A stretch of DNA of 64,000 nt, from contig JADKEA010000021.1 of NCBI GenBank assembly GCA_016718275.1, positions 186,001-250,000 of the forward strand, read 5' to 3'. The number at the start of each line of letters is the position of its first letter. The first letter of the stretch is position 1. The translations under genes were made by a program, and so were the position numbers. Origin of the DNA: Candidatus Villigracilis affinis. Lineage in GTDB: Bacteria > Chloroflexota > Anaerolineae > Anaerolineales > Villigracilaceae. This document shows, piece after piece, positions 31,734-40,404 of this stretch. Below the pieces are notes generated by a model. It was not told where the DNA came from. It was given only the letters and a program-made list of their open reading frames with translations, and did not search any database.

Positions 31734-32780
31734 CTACGCACCGACTTGACTAACTCCTGCTTCTTCAAACGTAGCCATTTCACTTAATACTTTGCACGCG
31801 GCCTCTGCCATCGAAATGCCAAGTGCCGCGCCCGTGCCTTCGCCGAGGCGCATATCGAAATCGAGCAGCGGTTTCAAGCCAAGCCATTCCAGCATGAGCG
31901 AATGACCATATTCCTTCGAGCGATGGGCAGAGATCAAATATTCGTGGCAATGCGGCGCAAGCGAAACCGCGATCATCGCGGCGGCAGTGGAAATGAATCC
32001 ATCCACCATTACAGGCACCTGTTTCGAAGCAGCACCGATCATCACGCCCGCCAGCCCGCCGATCTCGAAGCCGCCCACCTTTGCCAGCACGCCGATGCCA
32101 TCGTCTGCATTTGGTCGGTTTACTTCCAGCGCACGCTCGATCACCGAGATTTTTCTGGCAAGCCCTTCATCGTCCACACCTGTGCCGCGGCCCGCGATCT
32201 CTTTCGGATGCTGTTTCAAAAATACGCAGGCGATTGCCGCCGATGGGGTGGTGTTGCCGATGCCCATGTCGCCCGTGCCGATGATGTCTGCGCCTTTGGC
32301 GATTTCTGCCAAAGCGATTTCGATTCCACTTTGAATGGATTCTTCCGCCTGTGTACGCGTCATTGCTGGACCCTTGGCCAGATTCTTCGTCCCCGGAGCA
32401 ACTCGGCGCCGAATCAGTTTTTCATCCCTGGTGGGGATTTCGTTTGCGACGCCCATATCCACCACCACAACACGCGCACCGACATGCCGCGCCAGCACGT
32501 TGATCGCTGCGCCGCCCGCAAGGAAATTCAACAGCATTTGCCGAGTCACCTCTTGTGGGTACGCGCTGACTCCTTCTTCAACAACGCCGTGATCGCCAGC
32601 CATCGTGATGATGACCTTGTCCTTGATGGATGGATTTGCTTTCCCCGTGATGCCAGCCAGTTGAATCGACAATTCTTCCAGCCTGCCCAAACTGCCTGCG
32701 GGTTTGGTGAGTCTGTTCTGACGTTCACGCGCAGATTGCATCGCAAGCTGGCCGAGAGGAGCAATGGGGGGGAATTTCAT
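31734..32780 (-). CDS. cobT: Nicotinate-nucleotide--dimethylbenzimidazole phosphoribosyltransferase
   Basis: A 348-residue CobT, making alpha-ribazole phosphate from the lower-ligand base. RQNRLTKPAGSLGRLEELSI is the N-terminal signature; MAGDHGVVEEGVSAYPQEVT, GTGDMGIGNTTPSAAI and CHEYLISAHRSKEYGHSLML follow; LDFDMRLGEGTGAAL near the C-terminus carries the catalytic Glu. ATG 32780 lies one base after cobO ends; an alternative ATG at 32822 would overlap cobO by 41 bases. Confidence 0.94.
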   Translation of the reverse strand: MKFPPIAPLGQLAMQSARERQNRLTKPAGSLGRLEELSIQLAGITGKANPSIKDKVIITMAGDHGVVEEGVSAYPQEVTRQMLLNFLAGGAAINVLARHVGARVVVVDMGVANEIPTRDEKLIRRRVAPGTKNLAKGPAMTRTQAEESIQSGIEIALAEIAKGADIIGTGDMGIGNTTPSAAIACVFLKQHPKEIAGRGTGVDDEGLARKISVIERALEVNRPNADDGIGVLAKVGGFEIGGLAGVMIGAASKQVPVMVDGFISTAAAMIAVSLAPHCHEYLISAHRSKEYGHSLMLEWLGLKPLLDFDMRLGEGTGAALGISMAEAACKVLSEMATFEEAGVSQVGA

Positions 32781-32781
32781 T

Positions 32782-33312
32782 TTAGAATTCAACTCCTGCT
32801 TGAGCAACGATGCCTTGTTCATATGGATGCTTGATCGGAGTCATCTCAGTCACAAGGTCGGCGGCTTCGATCAAAACCTGCGGCGCTGACCTGCCCGTTA
32901 TAGCCAGATGCAGGTTCGAGGGTCGGTTGAGGCGCAGCCAGTCCATTACTTCATTTGTGTCGAGCCAGTTGTAGGTGAGGGTGTAGGTGAATTCATCCAG
33001 CACGATCAAATCATAATTTCCGCTGGCGATCTTTTCTTTTGCGATCTCCCAACCGTGACGGGCACGCGCGATGGTTTCATCCATATCCTTCGAAGTCCAC
33101 GTGAATCCGTCGCCTGTGGCATGCCATTCGATGCCGAGTTTTTTCGCGGCTTTGATCTCGCCCCATTGACCCGTTTCCGCTTTGATGAATTGAATGACGC
33201 AAATGCGAAAATTGCGGCCCCATGCGCGCAGCACCATGCCGAAGGCCGCAGTTGATTTGCCTTTGCCGTCGCCTGTGTTGACGATCAATAATCCCTTTGT
33301 GTTTTTGCTCAT
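32782..33312 (-). CDS. cobO: Cob(I)yrinic acid a,c-diamide adenosyltransferase (CobA/CobO/BtuR type)
   Basis: A 176-residue ATP:corrinoid adenosyltransferase. The P-loop GLLIVNTGDGKGKSTAAFG, then VIQFIKAETGQWGE, and IVLDEFTYTLTYNWLDTNEV with the Asp-Glu pair match the CobA/CobO family. It attaches the adenosyl group to Co(I) corrinoids, including imported cobinamide. It lies 18 bases after btuC. Confidence 0.94.
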   Translation of the reverse strand: MSKNTKGLLIVNTGDGKGKSTAAFGMVLRAWGRNFRICVIQFIKAETGQWGEIKAAKKLGIEWHATGDGFTWTSKDMDETIARARHGWEIAKEKIASGNYDLIVLDEFTYTLTYNWLDTNEVMDWLRLNRPSNLHLAITGRSAPQVLIEAADLVTEMTPIKHPYEQGIVAQAGVEF

Positions 33313-33330
33313 ACGATTCCTTGAAAATTT

Positions 33331-34326
33331 TTACCAAATGCCTTGGTTTTTTGCGCGGCGCAGCACCCACAAAAAGAAAGGCGCACCCGCCAATGCAGTG
33401 ACAATGCCCAGCGGCAATTCCTGGGGCGCAAGAATCACCCGCGCCAATACATCGGCCAGCAGCAATGTGCCCGCGCCGCCGATCACGCTGAGCGGAAGGA
33501 TGCGGCGATAGTCCACGCCCCACCAGATGCGCACCACATGTGGAACGATCAACCCGACAAATCCGATGATGCCCGCAAAAGAAACCGCCGCCGCCGTGAC
33601 AAGTGACGCCGCCACGATGATGATCAATTTCGCGCGGCGTACATTCAGCCCCATTTGATGTGCCTGGTCATCGCCGAATTGCAAAAGGTTCAACGCATAT
33701 CCGTTCAAGATCAATGTGGTCAGGCCGATCAACAAATAGGGGATGAGTGCGAGGATCACATCCCAGCCTGCCAGACTCACACCGCCCAACAACCAGCCGA
33801 TGGCACGGCGCAACTCACTGTTTGACTTCAGCATTAAAAACGACGTCAACGAAGTGGCAAAGGATGAAAACGCCACCCCCGCGAGGATCAAGCTTGTTGT
33901 TGGCACTGTTCCGCCCACATTCGCAAAAATATAAACGAGATATACCGTCAGCAGGCTGGCGAGAAAAGCCGCAAGCGGAACTGCCATTAATCCAAGCGTG
34001 GTGTACGGCCACTTGACCGACATTGCAAGCACCGCACCCAGCCCCGCACCCGAAGCCACGCCGATCAAATACGGGTCAGCCAGCGGATTGCGAAACAAGC
34101 CCTGATACGCCGCACCGCTGCCCGCCAGCGCCGCACCGACCAGTGCGATCAAAACCGTGCGCGGCAGACGAATGTCAAACAGAATCGTGCGAAAGGTTTC
34201 GTTCGTGGTTGTGCCGCTGATAACGCGCCATAACTCTTCCGGGGAAATGAAAACAGAACCGACTGCAAGGCTGAGAAGCAGGGCGGCTAGAAGAAAGAGG
34301 AAAGAGGAAAGATAGGGGCGGGGCAT
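33331..34326 (-). CDS. btuC: FecCD-family permease for corrinoid import
   Basis: A 331-residue inner-membrane permease with about ten helices. RLPRTVLIALVGAALAGSGA and YQGLFRNPLADPYLIGVASG are the family signatures, and FAGIIGFVGLIVPHVVRIWW the cytoplasmic coupling region contacted by the ATPase. The family serves vitamin B12, siderophores and haem; B12 is assigned from the riboswitch and neighbours. Confidence 0.9.
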   Translation of the reverse strand: MPRPYLSSFLFLLAALLLSLAVGSVFISPEELWRVISGTTTNETFRTILFDIRLPRTVLIALVGAALAGSGAAYQGLFRNPLADPYLIGVASGAGLGAVLAMSVKWPYTTLGLMAVPLAAFLASLLTVYLVYIFANVGGTVPTTSLILAGVAFSSFATSLTSFLMLKSNSELRRAIGWLLGGVSLAGWDVILALIPYLLIGLTTLILNGYALNLLQFGDDQAHQMGLNVRRAKLIIIVAASLVTAAAVSFAGIIGFVGLIVPHVVRIWWGVDYRRILPLSVIGGAGTLLLADVLARVILAPQELPLGIVTALAGAPFFLWVLRRAKNQGIW

Positions 34327-34368
34327 GGGCGGGCAAGGTTAGGTGCGACGCACTTACGTAATTTTTTT

Positions 34369-35343
34369 TTACTCAAATAACCCGGGTCTCAACAACTTGG
34401 CCAATGCCTCAAGCCCATCCACCAAACGCGGACCGGGGCGGCTGAGCAGGTTATCGTCGAAGGGGAATACCTGCCCATTTTTTACAGCGGAAAGGTTCTC
34501 CCAACCGGGGCGGGCCGCCACCACTTCGGGTGTGACGCCGTAGGCGGCATCGCCGAGCAAAATGAAAGCAGGGTCGGCGGCAACGACCTGTTCCAAACTC
34601 AATTGGGGATAGCCTTCGATATCCGCAGCGATGTTGTATCCGCCAGCGCGCTCGATCAACAACGTGATGAAGGTGCCCTTGCCAGCGGTGTAGGGCTTGG
34701 CAGGGTCGGTGCCATCGATCTCATAAAAAATGCTGATGCGTGAACTGAGCGGTGCGATCTTTTCATCCACGGCGGCAACGCGCGCCTTGAGCGACTCGAT
34801 CAGTGTAGCGGTTTCCGCTTCGCGCCCAGCCAGTTTTGCCATGATCTCAAGGTTGCCGTACAGTTCCTCCAGTGTGTGCGGATTGTTCAAGTAATACACA
34901 GTCAGCCCGAGGTCTTCGAGTTCCTTCACCTGTTCGGGTGTGTTGATCTCGGCGGCGATGATCAGGTCAGGTTTGAGCGAGATGATCATCTCGGTGTTCA
35001 AGGCTTCATACGCCGAACCGATATCGGTCACATTCGCCGCTTCGGCGGGATAATCAGAAAGTGAATCGCGGCCGACCATTTGCGAACCTGCGCCAATGGC
35101 GAAGAGGATTTCGGTATTCGACGGTGCCAGCGAGATGATGCGCTGCGCCGCTTCTTTCAGAACCACGGACCTGCCCAGCCCATCTGTGAGTTGAATCTCC
35201 GCTGACGCAGAGGATGCTTCGGTGGCGGGCATTTCTGTTGAAACAGGGGCAGGCATCTCGGTCGGTGCCGCGGAGCGTGCGGGTGCGCATCCCGTTATAA
35301 AGAGTGCAAGCAGTAAAGTCAAAATTAAAGTTTTTCGTAACAT
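34369..35343 (-). CDS. btuF: Cobalamin/corrinoid substrate-binding lipoprotein
   Basis: A 324-residue lipoprotein: MLRKTLILTLLLALFITGCA has a lipobox cysteine, followed by a Pro/Thr/Ser/Ala-rich linker to about residue 50. The BtuF/FecB-type periplasmic fold starts with IQLTDGLGRSVVLKEAAQRI and ISLAPSNTEILFAIG. PDLIIAAEINTPEQVKELED and FPFDDNLLSRPGPRLVDGLE are typical. With one membrane expected in this phylum it would be anchored on the outer face. ATG 35343 has AAGGAGAAGAAA before it. First gene behind the riboswitch. Confidence 0.9.
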   Translation of the reverse strand: MLRKTLILTLLLALFITGCAPARSAAPTEMPAPVSTEMPATEASSASAEIQLTDGLGRSVVLKEAAQRIISLAPSNTEILFAIGAGSQMVGRDSLSDYPAEAANVTDIGSAYEALNTEMIISLKPDLIIAAEINTPEQVKELEDLGLTVYYLNNPHTLEELYGNLEIMAKLAGREAETATLIESLKARVAAVDEKIAPLSSRISIFYEIDGTDPAKPYTAGKGTFITLLIERAGGYNIAADIEGYPQLSLEQVVAADPAFILLGDAAYGVTPEVVAARPGWENLSAVKNGQVFPFDDNLLSRPGPRLVDGLEALAKLLRPGLFE

Positions 35344-35403
35344 TTTCTTCTCCTTGGAATGTTTTGTAGTCACGACTTCAGTCGTGGCCACGAGAATCAA
35401 AAT

Positions 35404-35421
35404 CCCCAGCATGGGCTGGGG
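35404..35421 (-). terminator. Candidate riboswitch expression-platform hairpin
   Basis: CCCCAGC pairs with GCTGGGG around a CCAT loop, followed by ATTTTGATT, between the B12 box and the btuF start. This fits a conditional terminator. A second palindrome (CACGACTTCAGTCGTG, 35371-35386) lies just after it. Confidence 0.6.
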
Positions 35422-35479
35422 AGGGGGAGAGGCAATCCGATCAGGCTACCGTCATCCACCTCCTTTTCGCGAGAGTGTG

Positions 35480-35690
35480 GTGAACCGATCAGTAGCGGGC
35501 GACCTGACTTCATTAGTCTTTTCGTCTGCTGGTCTTCTTGTCTACTAGCCGTATTGATTTGACTACTAGACGAGAAGACAAAGAGACAACATGACTAACT
35601 TCACAGTTGCGCGACAGTGCTGGAATTCACTTGCACCTCACTGCGTTTAGTGCAGTGCAGGTGTCACCAGCTTCGCCGCTTGCTGATCGT
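35480..35690 (-). promoter_or_regulatory. Cobalamin riboswitch
   Basis: The minus strand upstream of btuF has GGTGACACCTGCACTGCAC near the 5' end, then GAATTCCAGCACTGTCGCGC running into GCGCAACTGTGA (35612-35601), the conserved core. After a long peripheral hairpin (35520-35590) comes the B12 box AGTCAGGTCGCCCGCT (35509-35494). The order and spacing match the cobalamin (AdoCbl) class. It should repress btuF-btuD when the vitamin is plentiful. Bases 35344-35480 hold the hairpin platform; no gene is seen in 35344-35702. Confidence 0.88.
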
Positions 35691-35702
35691 TATTTTATAA
35701 TT

Positions 35703-36995
35703 TCATTTTACCACTGAGTTGCGGACGACGCGTTTTAACAACATGCGCAGTTGGAGAGCGTGAAGCGGATAGAGTAAATACCAATATAAAAATCCGAGAG
35801 GGCCGCGCGGGGCCAGGTAATAGGTCAGGGCGATGTGATTCTGATTGCCCAGCCGCCATTCGAGCCACATTTGCCCGATGGAAGTGTGTTTTGACAGCAA
35901 CACGAGACAGCGATTCTCTTCGATGAAATCAACAACGAATTCCTGCCATTTCATGTTTTTGATGGCAGTGAATATCTTTTCAGGTTCGGCTTCCACTTTG
36001 GTTTCATGATGGGCGATGAAAAAGCCTTCGTGTTTGAGCGTTTTGGAGCGGCCTGTGCCGTCATCCCACACGCGTTCGATGCGGAGCGGATGTAGATGGG
36101 TCAGCGCTTCTTTGGCGGCGGAATCAAAATCGATCAGCTTGATCTCGGGGTAAACCGTGCGTGCGTGTTCGTGCATGACGACACTGTCGCTGGATAATCC
36201 GCCGACCAGTGCATGGGCGATCGGGCGCGGAACGGGGGTCATCAGCCCGATGCCAAAGGCCATGAACCAGACAGGGACATAGGGCAGGACGAGGAAACTG
36301 CGTTTATGTCCGCGGATGTGGGCGTAGCGCAGCATGAGGTCTTGATAGGTTGTGATATCGGGGCCGCCAATCTCGAAGACCTTGCCATGACCGTCCCAAT
36401 TCTCGAGAGCGGCGAGCAGATAATCGATCACATTTTGGGTTGCGATGGGCTGGGATTTATTTTGGATCCAGGTGGGGGCGGGGATGATGGGAAATAATTC
36501 GGTCATGAAGCGGATCATTTCAAAGGAAATGCTCCCGGAGCCTGCGATCACCCCTGCGCGAAATTCGGTGACAGGCACTTTCCCTGCACGAAGGGTTGCG
36601 CCAGTTTCGATGCGTGAACGCATGTGCGGCGCAATGTGTTGTTCTTCGTCGGCGAGCCCGCCGAGGTAGATGATGTGTTTGACCCCTGCTTCTTCTGCGG
36701 CTTGGGCGAAGTTGCGCGCGGCTTGCAGTTCGAGCTGGGTATATCCATGCCCCGAGGACATGTTGTGAATGAGATAGTAAGCCGTGTGGACATCCTTCAA
36801 CGCGGGCGCGAGGGAGGCGGGGTTTGTCACATCGCCGGGGAAAATGTCAATTTTGGCCGACCAGTTTCGAGGTCCGATTTGATGCGGGCGTCTTGCCAGC
36901 GCGCGGACTCTATGGCCGCGGTCCAGCAGTTGGGGAATCAGTCTGCTGGCAATGTATCCAGTTGCGCCGGTGACGAGAATCGTATTGCAATCCAC
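35703..36995 (-). CDS. NAD(P)-binding SDR with C-terminal DUF2867 domain (paralogue 1)
   Basis: A 430-residue protein. TILVTGATGYIASRLIPQLL is an extended SDR Rossmann start; YYLIHNMSSGHGYTQLELQA and HIIYLGGLADE fit the NmrA/DUF2867 group. The last 140 residues, ending LGFLYWYLLYPLHALQLRML, form the DUF2867 domain, a START-like fold. The Tyr-x3-Lys of classical SDRs is not evident, so it may bind rather than reduce. I take the GTG at 36995; the frame continues to a TTG at 37028 through an A-rich segment. Paralogue 2 is directly upstream. Confidence 0.82.
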   Translation of the reverse strand: MDCNTILVTGATGYIASRLIPQLLDRGHRVRALARRPHQIGPRNWSAKIDIFPGDVTNPASLAPALKDVHTAYYLIHNMSSGHGYTQLELQAARNFAQAAEEAGVKHIIYLGGLADEEQHIAPHMRSRIETGATLRAGKVPVTEFRAGVIAGSGSISFEMIRFMTELFPIIPAPTWIQNKSQPIATQNVIDYLLAALENWDGHGKVFEIGGPDITTYQDLMLRYAHIRGHKRSFLVLPYVPVWFMAFGIGLMTPVPRPIAHALVGGLSSDSVVMHEHARTVYPEIKLIDFDSAAKEALTHLHPLRIERVWDDGTGRSKTLKHEGFFIAHHETKVEAEPEKIFTAIKNMKWQEFVVDFIEENRCLVLLSKHTSIGQMWLEWRLGNQNHIALTYYLAPRGPLGFLYWYLLYPLHALQLRMLLKRVVRNSVVK

Positions 36996-37055
36996 GAAAT
37001 GACTTCTTTCTTCTTCCTCTTTCTTCAAAAAATGAAAGAAGAAAGAGAAAAGAAA

Positions 37056-38528
37056 TTAATAGGAGTGACTCAGCACCCGCGCGCGGGAGGCGAGTTGACG
37101 GGCGAGACCGTCGAAAATGAATTTGTGGAAAGGCCACATGGCATACCAATATAAAAAGCCCGAAATACCGTGCGGCGCAAAATAAGCGGTGACTGTGAGC
37201 AGGGTTTTATTTTCCTGCGCTTCCTGCGAGGCAGATTCAAATTGCAGCCAGGCTTTGCCGGGTACTTTCATTTCAGCGCGCAAGAGCATGAGGCGGTTCT
37301 TTTCCACATTTTCCACGCGCCAGAAATCGAGCGATTCGCCGATGTGAATTTCATCGGGGTGACGGCGGCCACGACGCAGACCCACGCCGCCGATGGCTTT
37401 ATCCATCCAACCGCGGATGGCCCATGACCAGTCCATGTACAGCCAGCCGCGTTCGCCGCCAATGCCCGAGTACGCGCGGAAAACTGATTCGGGTTTCAGG
37501 TTGAGCAGGATCTGGCGGCGCTCGATGAACATGCCTTCTTCAACCGTGAATTCATACGGCTTGATATCGCCCGTGGATGTGACCAATGCATCAGCCCAGC
37601 TTGTTTCCACGTTATCGCGTTGAATGCGCCCGAGCGCGAGATGCGCGGCGGTTTGAAAATCGATCGGTTTGATCTGCGGAAAAAGTTTCCTCGCCGTATC
37701 ATCGCGGACGATGAGGCGCGCGCGCAAGCCTTCGATGAGCGGCGCAACCACACGCCAATGGATCGGCGTGACCATGTGAACCCAGTATGCCGAAAGACGC
37801 GGCGCGTTGAATGGCGTAGGGATGAGCCAGCGTTTCAGGTCGCGTTCTTTTGCGTAACTCAACAACATGTCGGCGTAGGTGAGGCGGCTTGGTCCGCCGA
37901 TCTCGATGACGCGTCCATTGCTATCGGGCGTCTTGAGCGCATCGACCAGATACGACAACACATCGCGGATGGCGATGGGCTGGGCCTGCGAGAAAAACCA
38001 CGCGGGACAAATCAACAACGGTTCACGCTCGACGAGGTAGCGGATCATTTCAAAAAGGGCACTTCCCGAGCCGACGATCATACCCGCGCGAAATTCGGTG
38101 ACGGGTACCTTGCCATAGCGCAGAATGTAACCTGTTTCGTGGCGCGCGCGCAGATAAGGGGAGAGGTTGGCGGTTGGATCCACCAATTCGCCGAAATAGA
38201 TAATGCGTTCGATGTTTGCATCTTCTGAGGCTTGGGCAAAATTACGCGCTACTTGCAGGTCGCGCTCCGCATCAACCTTCCTGCCCTGTTGCCCGTGGAT
38301 CAGGTAATAAGCTACCGAAACATCTTGCATGGCTTCGGCGAGTCCTTCGGGCGAAAGCGCATCACCGGAGATGACTTCCACTCTTTTCAACCAGGCACGC
38401 CCCTCCAAACGGGATGGGTCACGTACAAGACAGCGCACGCGGTAGCCTGCTTCAAGCAGTTTTGGCACCAGCCGCCCGCCCACATAGCCTGTGGCACCTG
38501 TAACGAGGATAAGTTTTTGGGTTTCCAT
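37056..38528 (-). CDS. NAD(P)-binding SDR with C-terminal DUF2867 domain (paralogue 2)
   Basis: A 490-residue protein of the same plan as its downstream neighbour: LILVTGATGYVGGRLVPKLL, then IIYFGELVDPTANLSPYLRA, FRAGMIVGSGSALFEMIRYL, and a longer DUF2867 domain with ERGWLYMDWSWAIRGWMDK and SGFLYWYAMWPFHKFIFDGL. The pair arose by tandem duplication, since the LFEMIRYLV and GKVPVTEFRAG blocks are shared. The function of such fusions is not established; they are common in Chloroflexota and Actinobacteria. Divergent from the gene at 38628. Confidence 0.85.
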   Translation of the reverse strand: METQKLILVTGATGYVGGRLVPKLLEAGYRVRCLVRDPSRLEGRAWLKRVEVISGDALSPEGLAEAMQDVSVAYYLIHGQQGRKVDAERDLQVARNFAQASEDANIERIIYFGELVDPTANLSPYLRARHETGYILRYGKVPVTEFRAGMIVGSGSALFEMIRYLVEREPLLICPAWFFSQAQPIAIRDVLSYLVDALKTPDSNGRVIEIGGPSRLTYADMLLSYAKERDLKRWLIPTPFNAPRLSAYWVHMVTPIHWRVVAPLIEGLRARLIVRDDTARKLFPQIKPIDFQTAAHLALGRIQRDNVETSWADALVTSTGDIKPYEFTVEEGMFIERRQILLNLKPESVFRAYSGIGGERGWLYMDWSWAIRGWMDKAIGGVGLRRGRRHPDEIHIGESLDFWRVENVEKNRLMLLRAEMKVPGKAWLQFESASQEAQENKTLLTVTAYFAPHGISGFLYWYAMWPFHKFIFDGLARQLASRARVLSHSY

Positions 38529-38627
38529 GTGACTTTTATTATAAGCCCGCTATTGAAAATGCCAACTGTAAAGGGTTTGAAAGTTATCGCAAATGAATAA
38601 AAACTATAATTTTCTGATGAGGATCGC

Positions 38628-39281
38628 TTGAGCAGAAAACCCCTTGAATTCATTTCCGGTCTGGCTGTTTACATTGTGTTGACCCTGCTCATCGCCTGGG
38701 CCATTATTCTACGGCTCTCTGTTGTGCCCGTTCAATTCATTAATTGGCTGGGGCAAAGTCACAACCCGCAAAATGCGCTGGCTTTTTTCAGTATGGCATT
38801 CAGTGCCACGGTCCTCGTTTTTTTGCGGTTCGGGATTGAAATCCCAAGAATAAAAATGGTCACATCTTCTGAGAAACTCCAGCCCTATCTTTCGGGCCTT
38901 CCCATCTGGGCACTTGGATTGTTATGGGCAGGTTCACTGATCGGTTTTTGGAGCGTGTTTCCATCCTGTCAGCCGCCTGTGACCATTCAATTTGAAATTT
39001 CGGGCAGGGAAGGTCTCTTCCATCCATCTGACCTAATTCGCGTTTCGCCGGGGGAGGCAGTCACGGTCACCGCGTATTCGATCAACAAGGATGCCACTTT
39101 ATCCTGCACATGGGAATACGCCGGTGCCGTTTTTCAAACCATCGGCGCACAGCGGGGATGTCAGGTCAACGCCAAATTCAACGAACAACCCGGTAATGGT
39201 TTTATGACCGTCAGTGTTTCGGAAAACTTTTGTTCCCAGACCTCCATCTTTTCCTTGCAGCCTGTGATTGAACCCCATTGA
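38628..39281 (+). CDS. Membrane protein with C-terminal extracytoplasmic domain, unrecognised
   Basis: A 217-residue protein starting with TTG (GAGG six bases upstream). Three hydrophobic stretches lie at about 10-32, 48-66 and 89-108; the last half, with three cysteines (LSCTWEYAG, RGCQVNAKF, NFCSQTS), should be outside the membrane and looks beta-rich. I recognise no family. The following lipoprotein gene starts 18 bases later, and both contain a similar Cys-bearing Ig-like segment, suggesting a shared envelope role. Confidence 0.65.
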   Translation: MSRKPLEFISGLAVYIVLTLLIAWAIILRLSVVPVQFINWLGQSHNPQNALAFFSMAFSATVLVFLRFGIEIPRIKMVTSSEKLQPYLSGLPIWALGLLWAGSLIGFWSVFPSCQPPVTIQFEISGREGLFHPSDLIRVSPGEAVTVTAYSINKDATLSCTWEYAGAVFQTIGAQRGCQVNAKFNEQPGNGFMTVSVSENFCSQTSIFSLQPVIEPH

Positions 39282-39299
39282 TTTTCGATTTGGATCATT

Positions 39300-40319
39300 A
39301 TGAAGCTAAAAACCACCTTGTACTTGAGCATTATTTCTGCACTTTGGCTGAATGCCTGTGGGGCATCGAGCCGCGACGCGAACCTCAAGGCATCCATTTT
39401 GCCCGATGTGTGTCAGGTGCAGGCAGGCGATCAACTGGCGCTGACCCTGGATGGACAGATCCCCGCCAACACACAGATCCAATGGAGCGCAACAATGGGG
39501 GAGGTGGTTTGGGCTGGGCAGGGCCTGACTGCAACTTTCCTTGCGCCGAACAACCCCGGCGAAGCGGTCATCTCTGTGTTGTTCGTTTCAGGGACACCTT
39601 CGCCGTTCACAGCCAGCCGTTCCTGTGCTGTTGTTGAAAAAAATGTAACCGCCAGCCCGGGCAACATCAATTTCCCATCCGCTGCATCGACGATCGTGAT
39701 CAGCGAAGTGATGGGCAATCAGTGCGGCGGACTTGAAACCAGAAAATTCAATCAGTACGTGGAGCTTTATAATTTCGGCGATCAGCCGGTGGATGTGGGC
39801 GGCTGGATGCTTTTCGACGAAGGTGAAAAAGGGACTCCCGACCGACTCATCTCTTGGAATTCAAGATCCTCGCTTCAACTCGACCCGACGCTGGTTACCA
39901 ACTCGACGGTGATTCCGCCCCGCGGCTTTGCCGTGGTCCTCTCTCCGCTGTATCCTGAAGGCAATATCGAAAATCGGATGCCGTATAAATTTCCGCCCGG
40001 TGTGATCATCTTAACCGCCGAATCAAGCCAGACCCTTGGCGATGACTTCTTCGGCATCATCAGCGACCAGGATGGCTACGACACGATCACACTTTATATC
40101 GGCAGTGACACCGTCATTGACCGTGTACTGGACACCTATGGCACACCCTCAATTGGCGGCCCTTATCCAGTCAACATCGACGACAATCACCTCGATCACA
40201 CACCGCTCCATCTCAGCGAATGCGAATCTGCCGAACGCATTGATCCCCGCCAGCCAGATTCCGAAACGAATTGGATTGCTTTATTCGGTGGTTCCCCCGG
40301 CGATGGTCCGTATCAATAA
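39300..40319 (+). CDS. Lipoprotein with lamin-tail domain
   Basis: A 339-residue lipoprotein, signal MKLKTTLYLSIISALWLNAC with a lipobox cysteine at 20. Residues about 30-120 look Ig-like (QIQWSATMGEVVWAGQGLTA). Residues from about 130 form a lamin-tail domain: TIVISEVMGNQCGG, FNQYVELYNFGDQPVDVGGW, MLFDEGEKGTPDRLISW. Lamin-tail domains occur in bacterial surface proteins and exported nucleases; no nuclease motif is present here. It ends at a terminator. Confidence 0.8.
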   Translation: MKLKTTLYLSIISALWLNACGASSRDANLKASILPDVCQVQAGDQLALTLDGQIPANTQIQWSATMGEVVWAGQGLTATFLAPNNPGEAVISVLFVSGTPSPFTASRSCAVVEKNVTASPGNINFPSAASTIVISEVMGNQCGGLETRKFNQYVELYNFGDQPVDVGGWMLFDEGEKGTPDRLISWNSRSSLQLDPTLVTNSTVIPPRGFAVVLSPLYPEGNIENRMPYKFPPGVIILTAESSQTLGDDFFGIISDQDGYDTITLYIGSDTVIDRVLDTYGTPSIGGPYPVNIDDNHLDHTPLHLSECESAERIDPRQPDSETNWIALFGGSPGDGPYQ

Positions 40320-40342
40320 TTGAGATACACTCTTGTCAATAA

Positions 40343-40376
40343 AAAATCGGAAAGATGCATCACATCCTTCCGATTT
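40343..40376 (+). terminator. Rho-independent terminator after the lamin-tail lipoprotein
   Basis: AAAATCGGAA-AGATG pairs with CATC-CTTCCGATTTT, with a short loop, between convergent genes. The flanking A and T runs could serve both strands. Confidence 0.8.
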
Positions 40377-40404
40377 TGCTTTACGTTACTAAAACGAATT
40401 TTCT

